Shown: positions 25,982-39,800, numbered from the stretch's first letter. The stretch: 64,000 nt of DNA from Haemonchus contortus (GCA_000469685.2 LS997563.1:31553968-31617967); one strand, 5' to 3'. The notes: generated from the sequence alone by a model not told the origin. Program-made: numbers and translations.

Positions 25982-26038
25982 CGCCCGGCGTAGCCGGGCG
26001 AACCCATTAGAAGGAGGGAAGCCCGGCGTTAGCTGGGC
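25982..26038. repeat. Two tandem GC-rich hairpins
   Basis: CGCCCGGCGTAGCCGGGCG at 25982-26000 and GCCCGGCGTTAGCTGGGC at 26021-26038 each fold into a strong stem. They are near copies of each other within AT-rich surroundings. The text between them (AGAAGGAGGGAA) partly repeats what precedes the first (AAGGAGGAGC). They could be ends of a mobile element or a short tandem duplication. Confidence 0.6.
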
Positions 26039-26189
26039 GGCCCGACTGGTTATGTACATACCAAATTCGGTGCAAGCTCTCATCTTTGCTTTCGTACTAC
26101 CCAGAAATCTTCCACTGAATTCGCTCTTACCAACAAATGGTATACAATATTTATGCGTGATCATGTTTATATTGTACACATTATATATT

Positions 26190-26262
26190 CAGGTATGTAT
26201 GTATATGTATATGTACATATATACATACATATATATATATATATATATATGTACATATATGA
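26190..26262. repeat. (TA)n / TATG microsatellite
   Basis: An AT-rich stretch of ATGTAT, ATACAT and a pure AT core of about 11 units at 26229-26250. It gives a spurious tyrosine/isoleucine-rich open frame. Confidence 0.9.
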
Positions 26263-27936
26263 ATATACCCATGTGCATGTCTAATCATAAACTTCAAATA
26301 CCAAAGAGGGATTTTAGTTTCTATCTCTATTCATTTATTAGTATATGAACAGTTATAGTAATATCTGGAAATATTGCATAGGGTATATATGTGTAAATAT
26401 CAATGTAATATTAACATTTCCCAGAACCAATCGAAGCAAAGCATTCCAGTAGTCTCTTTTTGTACCTATTAGTTGGTGCCATTCGACAGTATGTATCGAA
26501 AGGAATTCTACTCGAAGGCACAATTCACGATAAAGTTGTCATTGAGATTTTCCCAACGTATGAGTTCAGGGTCCCTCCTGATACCATATGTCAGGTTGAG
26601 AATAGACCTGGAGAGAGCACAATAAGGAATCGTGTGAATGCCACGCCCACGGCGGACGAGTTTAAACGGAGTTGTGGAGACTGCGCCAATCCCATGAAAA
26701 CACATATAAGGAGTTTAAACAACTTGTCATGAACCATGTCGACAGTGAAGGACACCTCCGGGCAATATTGACATTATGTAGTCAGCTCTTTGCGTAATTG
26801 CAACAGCTGAAATCTCGTCCGACTACCCCTTCCATGCCGTTTCTTTCATGGTAATCTCGTACAAATTCTATTTTCACTACTTTCAGAGTGCCTTTTTTCT
26901 CATCAACATAAGTCGGTCGATTTTCTCGCTTGCTTTCTCACTGATGCTTTACTCTCAACTAATACTTTCCCTTTCCGAATTAAAAAGCGTACCTCAAAAT
27001 TATCGTTTAAAACGCACTTAATAATCGCCGTCCTCACTTACGCGGACCCAGCTTGAGAATATTGAAAAGTCATTAATCGACTAGACTATGTACTTCTTCT
27101 TCACGTATTTGCATGTCAGTGGAACTGGGTCAGAAGCTAGTTAACGAAAAAGGGCTTTGAATAAAAAGGATATTTTCCTATCAAATGGTCTCAAGCTGAA
27201 CTCGATGCCGGCCGCTAACAGAAAAGATAAGATTCTAGTTATACTGACGGTCTGCGCTCTTTCATCCGATCAAGATTGAACTGCTATTTTTAGAAATGTT
27301 TTTTACAGCATATTCAATGATTTTCTTAGCTGTAGAAAAAGGAGAAAAGAATGATATTACATTGAAGTCAATTTCGAGGACTTGAGACTGAAGATTCTGA
27401 TGTATGTCCTATGCAATTTTTTGCACGACCAGGTGTATCAGCTGGAGAAAACTGGTTTTTCTGTTGACTATCGTAATAAATTACGAAGAACGTTGTTCCT
27501 TGATAATTTATTGATAATCCTACTTGGGCGTCGAATGCTCCATTTCCTCTGTCAATCTGGAAAAACTGTTGATGTTTCAGAATCGATTATTCACGAGTAA
27601 GAGAGTAATCGTTTAGCTTCGTTGCCCACTTTGGACGGGCGTCCGCCTGATTTATTAGCTCGAGAAGGCAGCCCAGCGTTGCTATTCCCAGTGCACAGAA
27701 GGTCGATTAGAAAAATATAGTTCATGAGAGACTTCCTCGTTATTACTTCTATGAAATAATATAATAACCAATGTAAGGATTGACACCACTAGCGCGATGA
27801 AATGAGAACTTTGCTCTCTCTTTCAAAATGTGCATGTTAATCCAGTTTACACTTCGCAGCCCTTTTTCCAAAATGCTGCCTGCGTTTCCATCGAGTTTCA
27901 TCAGTAGGGGCGGAATTGGTTAGAGATTAGCATTCT
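26263..27936. other. Gene-poor stretch; no supported gene
   Basis: Open frames of 90 codons (plus, 26460-26732) and 65 codons (minus, 26508-26705) overlap each other and carry no recognisable motif. I see no supported RNA gene or repeat. Confidence 0.4.
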
Positions 27937-28802
27937 TACAATACTGCTCCTAATTTTTGTTCAACCGACGGTTTGCGACGGATTAATCCGTCGTAAACCG
28001 TCGCATCGCCATAACTTTTGTTAAAATGCTCCGATCACGCTTAAATTAAGATCATCGGAAAGCTCTTCTCGTAAAGTATCCAAATATATAATGATCTTTC
28101 AGTTTCCTCGAAATTTTCGCCCTCCTTTCCGGGAAAAACGAAAATTGAGTCTCTCAGTACCTGGGGTGTTACTTGCGGATATGACAGCATCGTAAACCCT
28201 CCACTTCAATTGAAAACTTCATTCCTGGTTTTCAAAGAGCCTGAATCGTGCTAAAACTGAGGAGAGCATAGAACCCTGATCATTTTGATACCCTTCATGA
28301 CATAATTTAAACATTTTCAGCTGAAAACAGTAGTGCAAAGCAAATTACCAGGTTTTTAGACGTTTGCTATTTCTTTCAGCCACGTATTTCGTATGACGAC
28401 CGTATGACTGTTTTCAGCTGAAAATGTTTAAATTATGTCATGAAGGGTATCAAAATGATCAGGGTTCTATGCTCTCCTCAGTTTTAGCACGAATCAGGCT
28501 CTTTGAAAACCGGGAACGAAGTTTTCAATTGAAGTGGAGGGTTTACGATGCTGTCATATCCGCAAGTAACACCCCAGGTACTGAGAGACTCAATTTTCGT
28601 TTTTCCCGGAAAGGAGGGCGAAAATTTCGAGGAAACTGAAAGATCATTATATATTTGGATACTTTACGAGAAGAGCTTTCCGATGATCTTAATTTAAGCG
28701 TGATCGGAGCATTTTAACAAAAGTTATGGCGATGCGACGGTTTGCGACGGATTAATTCGTCGCAAACCGTCGGTTGAACAAAAATTAGGAGCAGTATTGT
28801 AG
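27937..28802. mobile_element. Foldback element: ~394-bp inverted arms around a 77-bp loop
   Basis: The left arm 27937-28330 and right arm 28408-28802 are reverse complements with only a few percent differences (for example ATTAATCC against ATTAATTC). The loop is 28331-28407. Each arm carries near its outer end a nested 38-bp palindrome built on CGACGGTTTGCGACGGATTA (27966-28003 and 28735-28772). No transposase-like frame is present; a 71-codon frame in the right arm is incidental. High arm identity implies recent insertion or arm conversion. If transcribed it would make a long double-stranded hairpin RNA. Confidence 0.92.
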
Positions 28803-30137
28803 GTAACCCAATCCGTTCAACTCGAATGTCGCATTTACATACATATCACCTACAGATCAGGCTCAAAACTGACTACAATAGCCTCAGGTGAAATCTCTAC
28901 CCAGAGGTAGTTCAATCCGCTAAACAAAAATATACTTTGAACTTTTCCTGGAACGTCGCACATTTATTTTCCAGACAACAAGGTATGCGATACTCGTGTT
29001 CACCGGATCAAATTACCCCTAAATCCAGATTTCAGGGGATTTACACGTGTCCGTTTGTCACCAGTACACCTTTTTACAACACGGGTTCTCCAATAGGTTG
29101 CAACTAGCGAATGGTGGCTGAACTCGACAGGGCCTCGAGTGAGAAGTGGTTTTTCTGAAGGGTCTGAGGAACACAATTTTGATGAGAATCAAGTTTGTTT
29201 GTAGTGTCTATTAACTTTTGTTGGGGCGAACATTTCAGTATACTCTAGCTAAGTGAATCTGAGTCGGAAAACAACATGATGGACGACCGAACTTAAGAGC
29301 GGAACGGAATGGTGCGAGCAACGTGAAGAGCATTCAAAAGCTCAAAGGGATTGGTGAAGAGAGTACGCCATGGTAAACAACCTGATTCAAAGAAGTGTCG
29401 CATTGGCTGAGGATTTTGGTCAGCACAGATAGGATGTACTTGAGACCATCGTCATTCAGTATTGTTAGAAAGTTTCGGTCGTAAAGTGGTGTGCCAAACA
29501 GGTCATGCAACTCTTTGATACCCGTTGAACCGGAGTGGTTGCTGAATCAGTTGCTCGGAATATTGGAGCTGTACCATTGTCGTCCTTTGCAAATCAAAAT
29601 TTAGCAGCAGACGGCAGTTGCAAGTGGTTGAAGTATGGCTTGAACACTAGCAAATGGTAGTGCAATTTAGGTGAATGTTAAGAGCCTCACGTGATTGCAT
29701 ATTTCTCAAACTCCAACTAATAAAGCGAGCTGGCCGAACTCCGCTAATTTACGATTATGTTCATGTCGCATATGCCGCACGATTATATACCTCCAACTAA
29801 CGTTGCTAGGCTTTACTGCATTTGCTCTCTTCAGTCGCTCTGTGTAATTGATATGATGGCATAGTCTCTCGCATCATCAAAGATTCGTTGTTTATGCTTG
29901 GCTTGGATGACACCTTCCATTTTTGTTCCCTCTGACTCTATTTTCACTCCATATTGATATCGCTGTCACCGAAATGGTTGATTCTTACCAATATATTATC
30001 ATAGCAGTCGGATCGCTCAGCTGATGCTGGGCTCTACTCCTTCTTGAAGTATCCTTTCGGTGGTTAGAAATGATTGTTTTGGATGCTCTTCCATTTTTCT
30101 TTTTTGAAGAAAAAATAATAGTAATTTATTGGGGGAA

Positions 30138-30164
30138 GGGGGGGGGGGGGAAGGGGGGGGGGGG
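30138..30164 (+). repeat. Twin G runs (G13-AA-G12)
   Basis: Thirteen G at 30138-30150, AA, then twelve G at 30153-30164, preceded by GGGGGAA. This gives a dense G-quadruplex-capable tract on the plus strand. Confidence 0.92.
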
Positions 30165-30822
30165 TGTAATTGATGGCATACTGATTTACGCGGCACTACG
30201 CATTTTAGTCATCTGGACACTGGGCCTTAATTTCGTATTCTTCAACAAGCCCCCGATGTCATCTGACACTCCTGAGTGGTACTAGGAGGTCTTTCTAGGA
30301 GGGAGATCAAAGAAAGTAAATATTTGCAGCATCATGCCGTCTCGAAATTATTCCTCTAGAATAAGCACGACAATCGGGTCAAGTCTAACCCTTGAAGTTC
30401 TTTATGATTGAGTTGATAGTGTCAACGAAGTTTTTCCGGATCCCACATCGTTTGTGCTCTGTTTATTCTTGCCGCGGCACCTTCCTGTTTTCGTCGTGTA
30501 TATAAATGCGGCAAATTCAACAGAATACGCGACTGAATAAACATTCCCTGCTTTTCAGCTTCAACTAACAGCCATGGCGTCTTTGCAGAACAATTTATGT
30601 CCATAGAGCTCAGTTCCTGAGAATCCTTGTCATCCATAAATGGGAAAGGTGAAGTGGCAATGGCAAAAATGTAAAAACTTTTAACATTTGCATTCCTCAA
30701 GGTAGTATTCAGCCAAATCTATGGCTCAATGGTCAAAGTCGGATGTACGTTTCCTAAACATGGCCATAGTCTTTCTCCATAGAACTTCCTCGAGACTGGT
30801 AGTTTAGTGGCGCAATAAGCGT

Positions 30823-30849
30823 GGGGGGGGGGGGCGAGGGGGGGGGGGG
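30823..30849 (+). repeat. Twin G runs (G12-CGA-G12)
   Basis: Twelve G at 30823-30834, CGA, then twelve G at 30838-30849. Its arrangement resembles the tract 685 bases upstream, and both run on the same strand. Confidence 0.92.
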
Positions 30850-33837
30850 ATTTGACGGCACGAAAAAATCTGCCTGGTCGGGTTTGTCTCATTCTAGATA
30901 GCTTGATAAGCAGGGGAGGGAACTAGTGGTGTACGGCAGTAACGAAGATGTATTTACATCATAACATGACATATGCGCATGTATGTAAATCCTCTCTTGA
31001 AAATTGTTATGCAAGGAAGTTTCGTGAATTTTCATGAATAAAACCTCAGTTCTTCTCTGCCAAAATGGGTTTAATTATTTTTTATACCTCCATTAAATGG
31101 AAGCCACTCTAACATCGCAGGTATCACCGAGCTCTGTGATACTATCCATGTGTATGTTTTCATTTTTTAGTCCATTTGTCTCCGAAATGGTAAGGGAACA
31201 AAGCCTCAAGTCCTGCTCAGGATGTACTCGACGAGCAGCCGAGTTTCAGGCCCACATCCACTGCGGTTTGAAACACAAATTCGTAGAAGTAGGATAACTG
31301 GCACATGAGTGCAAAAACAGAACATCCAATGAAAAATTCAAGGTGTACATATTAGAAAGGACTGGTACTCTGTGAGCATGCTAGTAAGCTATCCAAGGTC
31401 GACTATGCTTCTTGTGTTGAGGTGATCAGTGCGCGCCTTTGTGAAGCAAAAGAAGGCCGAAACTATACATCTGAAACACACTGGTCCCTAGAGGCTGTAA
31501 TCTTTCAGTCAGTGCTAACAGATAAATATACGCTACATGACTCCATTAGTCTTGTCGAGCTAAAGCCGACATAATGACTGCCTTTCATGCGCTCGAAGTG
31601 AGATGCATGTCAAACAAACAAGGTTATATTTGGATCGGGCAACAAAAGCTATCTCGGGCATACTTTGAGCATCTGTCAAGCGATTGCCCCCTTTTGGTTT
31701 GGAAACAATCCTGCATATTAGTGAACAGAGCCCCATACACCTTCAAGGACACCCCATCGACTTATGGTTAGTAATGACTACAGCTCACATAGGTAAACGA
31801 CAAGATAAGCAGATTTTCTTGAGTCCCTTACGGTACCCTACTTGCAGCTAGTACGAATATCATGTGTTTCTCAAATGGAATCTTCAGCTCCAGCTGTTTT
31901 AGACGTTGTGGGTAGATGCTCGAAAACATCTTGGGAAGTGCCTCCCTTGATAAGACCTTGGAGGAATAAGCAACTTGGAGACTGAGCTTTTCCCACTGAG
32001 TGCAAAGATCTTGCAAAAGAAATGGCTCCTAATAGGAACGTTCCAGCAAGTGTGAAATGTTCACAGAAGTCAGTTATTCTGAGCCATTCTTTGTTGATTC
32101 AAGTTCAGATGGCAAAGCTAGGTCAATACTCGATTTCAAACGACTCTTGTACTGAATTTCAATAAAAAGCTATAAACGTATAATTGCCATGAAGGAGGGC
32201 TAAGTAGGGGATTACGATTGCGAATCTAATAATTTGAGGATGTGAAATCGCTATACTTGACCTATTCCTTGGATAGATCGGTGCCAGGTAGTGACTGCCA
32301 GTCGACAAACTGAAAAGTATGATCAAATAAATGTACGAAGTTATGAGCATAAAAGTCAAAAAAACACCCTCCCCTCTAGAATATGAGGTTGAAGCACTAA
32401 TGGGCGAGGTAAATGTGTGTCCAACTGAAATATAGCCCCAATATCGGTCTCAATGCATTTGATGGCGTACAAATTTCCCACGAATATATCGTATACACTA
32501 CGCCCCAGCTGAGCAATCATCATGCCTATAACATTCAGTACAAATACGTTCTAGGGACAATATTTTTAGACATGTTTCTGAAACCTCACAAAAAGAACGC
32601 TAGCCTTTCAACGTATTTTTGGGAAGTATTCTCGAAATTATTTGAAATTTCAAACCCAAGTGACCGAGTTAGGGTGGGATCATCATAGGCGAGCGATTGT
32701 TGTGCTCTCAAGAAGCAAAATAACATTCAACTACATTCTAAGTGCTAGTCATTGTGGAAAAACGACGTCTGATTCCAAAGTTGTTCTGTATATGTCTGAA
32801 ATCCCCACATCTCTGTCAAACTGAGCTGACGCCAGTAAGGTTGCCTTCGAAAGTCCTTGCGAGCGTCACGCAAATCTTGATGCGACCATGAACTCTTTAG
32901 TTGGAGGGTGATTGAGTTGTTACATGAATTGTCGTCGATCCTAACCTTGGCGGCAGCTGGTCCAAATGGTCCTCCCCTGGACGCCATGACATTGAGGAAC
33001 GCTCTTCTTTCCCTTTTGGTAATAGTTTCCCAGCTGTTACTTTGGCCGCACCTCACGTACTTTAGTCGTTGCACCTAGTAAAAGGCCCATGACTGTCTGT
33101 CACTCAACTCTGACACGCGAATAACTTGCTAATTATCCAGCGTCAAGATGTTTCTGAAGGTAACTACCGCAAGAATATTTATTGACCATAATATGTACCT
33201 AATAAATATAGAAAGCTAAACCATTAATTAAGCAGCCAACATTGGTCATACCTGGGCATGTTTGCGATAATCCTCGTATTTGAACCGTTCCAAGTGGGTC
33301 GAGCCAGAAATTTTTAAAGTCGTAAAGTCTCTTCAATTTCTCCGGAGACCACGAATCCGTTTTTCTAACGACCACGTTGCCCTAGATTTATAAGGCAAAA
33401 ATGAGCAGTTGTGAGATCGCGGCCAAGGTCTTTGAGAGAATAAAGTATAGAGGGCAGTAGGAAGGCGTTTTGCGTTCCTCCAAAATGCCCCCTCCTCTGC
33501 CATTACTGGTAATTAATCTATTCAATGCACAGATTTTGTCCTATTTCGCTGCAACCTATTATACTACGCGATTCCGATTGAAAAATCAGGGACGGTTGTC
33601 AGCCGAGCGACGACCTTCAACCTTCAAGACCACCACGTTTGCGAAGCAGTTGGCGGCATAGCGGCCGTCATCGCCGACCGCTGGCTGCTCCCTGTCAGCG
33701 CTGCCGCCACTTTAGTCAACCAGTTAACTTGCAGCCTCGTTACTCGCCTCTTTTTCCTCTTCTGATATTACATATCGATTTTCACTCTACCCTCTCTCTC
33801 CCATTCCCCAGTCAGTCAGCCTCCCTCGGGTGCCTTG

Positions 33838-36800
33838 GTAAGTAATTGCGTCGCGCGTATGCAGCCTCCCACTTCTCGGCATCGATTTCTCTATCGCAAG
33901 AGCTCTCTCCCATCTTGTATGTGTGTATGTGTGTATATGTTGTGTGTCGAATCCCATGCCAAGCACGACTTCAATTTCGATTCTATGAACGCCCCCAAGC
34001 TGTCATCGTAATCCGGGATTGGATTCTATTTTCGGTCCCAGAGACAGCAACAACTTTTGAAGAAAGCTCATATACACAGCAACAAAGCATCTTTCCTCGG
34101 TGCAAAATCCTCGATGTAACAACTTGAGCGGAACTTATCATGTGTTGGGCCGCAGTTTGGTCGTTTGCCAACCAGCTGTGTTGCATTAATTGAGGTGGGA
34201 TTATTACAGTGTACTTGTGTTTGTTCTCGTTCCTACATCTATCTATCTATCGTTACTAAACGTTGTACAAATCGATACCACATATTGGAACAACTATTTG
34301 CTTAGTTGATGATGTGGCTGTCGGCCGTACGCGATGACGAACACTCACTCCATTCTCGATATGTGCATTGTTTATGTTCATGTTGTCGTCGTTCAACCAC
34401 CATAGCAAATACGCTTTCCTTTCCACAATTCTATCTTATATTCAGTCGGGGATCTCCGGTTGATTGCTTTGATGCTTTCCTCTTCACTATCTCGAAAGGA
34501 ATGCCCCGTAGACAAGTATGTATGCTTGCTGCAGTCTTTCCAAGGTTTCAAACTTTATGAGGCTGACGTTTCGCCTTATTCAGAGCCTGGAAGTCGAACG
34601 ATAATTGGAATTGATTCTATAATAAGGCAAGATAAACCCAGACAGTTCTCTAGGCTCTGAGACCTCCTGGACTCGGTATACAAGATGCTTACCATGGTCT
34701 AAATCGCCGGAGCCTAAGACCGACCACTCAGAAGTTAACATCTGCGTACAATGAGCAAGCCTCCCCCTTCCTAACCTTACCGTAATTTCAAAATTCACGT
34801 TTTTGCCTCATGGCCGAAACGTTAGCCTCATAAAGTGTTCTTTCTTGGAAAGGCCAAGCAAGCATATATACTACATTCTAAGGTCATGCCAAGATTGAGA
34901 GAAGGTCGATCGTGGTATAATGTCCAGCAGATTCTAGGCGCGTTTAGTATCAAGATAATTATCGCTGCGTAGAATAACTCCTCTTATGCCTCTACGTGAA
35001 GACAGGAGAAAGGTTTTGAATCGTTGACACCACTTCTAATTTTTTTTACTTCACTACAAAAGTATTACCAACGCGACGATTCGATATCCTATCGTCTTTT
35101 CTTAGGGGCGCATAGCTGTTTCGATTTACAATTTTTGGACACATACAATTAATTTTTTCTCTATTTCGCATCCCTCATCACAAAATCTATGCGACGATTG
35201 TACAGCACGACGTCTTCTCGGCTATGGATCACTGAGTCAGCGACGTCATCATTTTCGCGATTAGCATTCATTGTTTATGAGAGGACCGATCCCTTTTCTT
35301 TGCTAACATTCGTCGTCATGACCCTTGCTCGAAGCCAACCATTCACATTTTATTCATGATCGTCTGAAAGATTTGCCATACGAGAGCTGTCTTCAATTCT
35401 TACTCATCCCAAAATGTGATCGGTTCCCTTCTATTCTTCTTTCCCCTGACAAAAGACAAAAACACGTTCTTCAATGTCGTACCATGTTTCGATGATGAAA
35501 ACTTCTATTCGATTTTCTCAATCAGAGCGACAGACGCCCCACTGACTACTTGACGGCTGAAAACTTGCTTACCACTTCTTATCGTTGAAAACGATCGCTT
35601 TGCATACTGCTCTAACAGGCCGAGAGCGTTCAGCCCATGGAAAGTGACTGCTCAAAAGCACTTCGAATCCAAAGCCGCCCAAATTGAATTTGACATCTGT
35701 TGCTTGTCATTCCTCTGGGAATTGAGCGCTCACCAAAGCTAGGGGAACTTTCCTTCGAATACGCATGTTTTAGTCGTCATTTTCTCAAAATTACGAGGAA
35801 TTTCCTGAACAAGTTTTTTTTTGAGTGACGATGTTTTTGTGTTGATGTGCATGCATCCCTTGTTTTGCACGGCTTACTTTTCGTTTCTGCACGACTCAGC
35901 CGTATGTTGTTGACTAAGGGGAAAGCGAAGCTCAGAGTACATCTAATGCTAGAGATTTCTGAGGGGTTTTTCTCGAGTCTATCTTATTCAATGTGTTCAT
36001 CTTTTAACTGAGAATCTCAGTTCTTGTTCTATTGCTCACTAACTGCAGCTGAGGAGGAATAAGGGAGGCTCAAAGCTAAACACAGGCAGCAGGCATAAGA
36101 ACACTGTTAATTACGACCAAGAGACAAACTGAAAGTACGGGTAGACCCGCCAATGTGACAGTTGTCGATAGTCCCCAAATCAGTTGTATAAGTGTTTTAA
36201 CCAAGAGAAAATGGTCGCCTAAAGTGGAACGATGCATCAATGGAGAGGAGCTGTTCATGACAAATTCCTACTTATACGCTCGTCGTGGGCATTGCTTCTT
36301 GAAGTACTGGCATTGCTATCGGTGGAGGACTTTCCGTTGTGATGAGCTACAAATAGGTATCTGGTACGTCTTTAATACACCAGCCTTCATTACAGACAAA
36401 ACTGACCTCAGCACGGCAACAAGAGGGTACCTCCATAGTGTTTTCAATCAAAAAAGGACCCTGTCCACTCATCCTGTTTTCAAATATAGTATGAATTTGA
36501 GGATTCTCCTCCTTCTAGTCGCCGTTATCGAGCCTACATATGTAGCTCTATCGACAGCACAACGAGCCCTGTTTTCCATAGGGACTTTGTCTTACAAGGC
36601 CTCCCTTGAGATTTGTTCAACCGATGTTCCTTTGAAGATTTTGAACCGCGTAGCACTGTGCCGGCTGCACCATGTGCATGTGGAGAATTGGGAAAATCCC
36701 TTGGGATATTACTCTGAACAGTGGCGACCGTGAAATCATGTGGCCGCGATTTTTTAGCGCGATGGACACTAGCACTTTATGGAAATTCAATGTCCATCGC

Positions 36801-39800
36801 TTTATGGATGCATGTGACCTATTTGAGGTAATCATCGTCGATATAGGCCGATTCGATGAACGATTATTGCGATAACTCGCTTATTTCGTTCAAACTCCGA
36901 AGGCAATTAACCAGTTGAACCTGTACTACTTGCTATACATGGCTTGGGGAAGGTAAATGGGAGTATGTCGCAGTGAAGCTGAATTCACGAGGGCAGATGC
37001 GGTTCGAGTATCTGATTAATCAAACTGGCAATTCGGCACGCATCCATCAACCCAGAGTGAGGGGCTAGTTCTTTGTTCAACTGCTTCGTTGGGCTGAGTA
37101 ACTTCCTGCTTTCTCTTACCCCTTAATCCCTCTGTGAGGCCATCCCAGCCCTTCAAGCTCCCTCCTTAATCCTTCATTACCTTCTGGGTACGTGAATCCT
37201 CTCACACATTGTAGTTTGAAACATACCTAACGATCTGATAGACAGGATGCGGTGTCACGACAGCAACCAGAACTGAACAGAGCTAGTTGCTGCAAAAGAA
37301 CAACTAATGTCTTATAAATTTTTTTGTTTTCATATTCATTTTGCTATAGATTGCGTCAACACCAGGAAACTGGTCGTGGGGAAGTTGACGCCAATGTTTC
37401 AACAAAGTCGAGTGGTATCAATAAACTTAGTAGAACTGCAGATCCTACAGGTTCCAAATCTAACTACCATCTACGAAACCCTGGAAAAGACAGTGATGGC
37501 CGGCCATCAAAAGAGCAACATTTACGATATTCCGGTAATGCTGCGAAATGTTACGAGGCACACACCCCAAGACTTCGTCATAACGCTCGTTGGTATGACT
37601 TATTACTCAGTTCTGACTCACCATAGAATCTTAACTTGGAAGAAAGTACGGTAGGGTCATATGAAGTGATGAACCAGCGAAACTTTTCCTTCTTCCATTC
37701 CTGTGGTACTCGCCTATTTTCTCAACGCCATGGTTACCCAGGTCTAGCCCCATTTGTGCAGCCATGCATAAAATCCCTATCTTTGTGAGGGACGCCTATT
37801 CCGTTGCCTAGTAAATTTCCACGGGAGTTACGAGTTCATTAATTCGTCTCAGTCGAGTATCCGCTTAGTGATTACTTGTCACCCTCGTTATTTTCCCGAT
37901 CTTACGATGTCTTGTCAGTGACAGACCTAATGCGACGTATTCCCATTCCAATGCTGTCACTTCCGTCAAAACATTGTCCATACTAAAATCACAAGTCTGC
38001 CTAGTGTTGTTCACGAAAACAGCGTTCCGTCGAGCCTCTGAAAAGTTTCGTTAAAATTCGATCAATTGGTTTGCATTAGTTCATTCAATAGTCATTTTCG
38101 ATGCATCATCGATCAGTTCGCTCTCGGCTACCTATTGCTGCTGGTTTTTCATCCTAACGTACTGTAAAGCGAACGTTTGAAAAGTCAAAGACAAAAGTTG
38201 AAGGATGGGCTGAGATGTTCACGACTGAGAAAACATCTGACCCAAATTGCTTCCATGGTTTTGCTTATTCTTTGAAACATCGCCACCGCCCTTTGTTTCC
38301 GACATCCTCAGTTTCCAGTCAGATTCACAGCGGTGAACACTGGTTGGATCGGAAGATCCTTTTCAAAAATTTGAATGGAAGATTGGTTTCCCTTCCTTAC
38401 TTTTGGAGTTGTAGGATTCTAGGCTATTTATGATTCGGAAATGTCACATTTTACAGACAGAGAATTACATCTTCCTCATTTTTAAGTATTTTGAGCACGT
38501 GTTCTTCGTGTTCTGCCCTTCAACTTCCAAATACCAACTGAACCACAAAGAATTCTCTTACGCATACATATCTCCAACTAAAATTGTATTCTTAATCTTC
38601 CTCCTATCGTAATTACGCATGACGTCCTCTTTTCCGACCTTCCACCGCCCCTACATTCTCGACCTATTTCGACTCAATACTCGTATTGAAATACTCATCA
38701 GATCCCCATAGCCTCTCAGAGTTTTGTCTCCGAATAACTTGTCAGAACCCTCTTTCACTATTGCGACCTGAATGGGAACAACATCTAGTACGGTCGCATT
38801 TCTTTCGGAAGAGATGTACAGCCTATTCCCTCTGTCATAAAATTCGTACTTTAATGAAGTGAAAGAGATTTTCCCATAGTGCGTAGCTATGCTAATGTTT
38901 TAGTGATTCGCAGATGGAGTAGTCGGCTACGAATGAGAGCCCTTCGGGAAATCTAAGAGCAACTTCATATCCATTCCCATTTCTCATGAATATATGTAGG
39001 CGCATTTTCCCTCCTACGAGTGCTTCACGCTAGGCTTCTTCACCAAGAAATCGATTTTATGTACTTTTGTTTTGCTGCACTCTTTAGATACATACATACA
39101 TTTTTTCGACTAGAAATTTACTCGCCATCTGCTCGTATTCAGCATGGCTACTGACTTTTCAATAATGACGCCAACATAGGCAATACATAGATGCCATTAG
39201 AGACTGGCTTTCGTTGGCCTAATGTGGTTGTTTGTGATCGGAGCCACTCTTGCAAACTTTCCGCTTTGTCCTTTTACCCCAAAACGACACTTACAGTCTT
39301 CCGTTCCCCTAGGCTGAGGGAGCGTGTCGAAACTTGAGGTGTTGAGGTGAGAGGGGGCTTGAGACGTCGAGGTGTCGTTTTGGGATTTCATCTTCTGACT
39401 GAGCGACAGTCTTTCCTAGTTCATACTTCGCAAATGATTTTATCCGTCGCGCTTCTAACTTTCGTCTTTTTTTTATTTGAATTTAATAATAATAGGTAGA
39501 GGAGCCTTTTTCAGCTTTATAACTTCCCAATTTTCAGCATCCAAATCATGTTGAATGGTCCCTATGTGTCCAAGAATAATCTCGAAGAGCCTCGACATTT
39601 CCTTTTCACTAGAATTTCGTTTGCGGTTCAGCTGACAACTCAAACTTACTGGTCTTATGGCGTTCTTCCTAAACTTGGGAAACCTACGAAACTGGTTTGC
39701 GAAATCACTGTTCTGGATACTGTGTCATCCGCTTTTTCCGTAACTGGTTAAACAACTGAAAGCACTCAAACTATCGACGCACAGCTTATTCAACGTTTCC

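Larger units (their letters stand above)
28803..33590. other. Gene-poor stretch; no supported gene
   Basis: Contains two paired G-run clusters (30138-30164 and 30823-30849). The minus-strand frame at 32745-33074 (109 codons) has no recognisable domain. The plus strand around 29370-29640 has frameshifted protein-like scraps that could be a decayed mobile element, but I could not identify a family. Confidence 0.35.

Noticed and set aside
26190..26262. Tyr/Ile-rich open frame
   Set aside because: It is the translation of an AT microsatellite.
32745..33074. 109-codon minus-strand frame with many charged residues
   Set aside because: Composition is suggestive, but there is no recognisable domain, no splice support and no conserved pattern I can name.
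36076..36258. Short minus-strand frame with one strongly hydrophobic helix, reminiscent of a chemoreceptor segment
   Set aside because: Only one helix, and flanking frames are closed by stops. No adjoining exon with a receptor signature was found.
36155..36733. 192-codon open frame on the plus strand, the longest outside the main gene
   Set aside because: No domain, no start context or splice structure, odd composition, and no family resemblance. Long frames arise by chance in this much sequence.
39540..39736. Open stretch after a TTTTCAG acceptor ending at TTTTCC|GTAACT
   Set aside because: Acceptor and donor are passable, but no motif, homology or neighbouring exon supports it.
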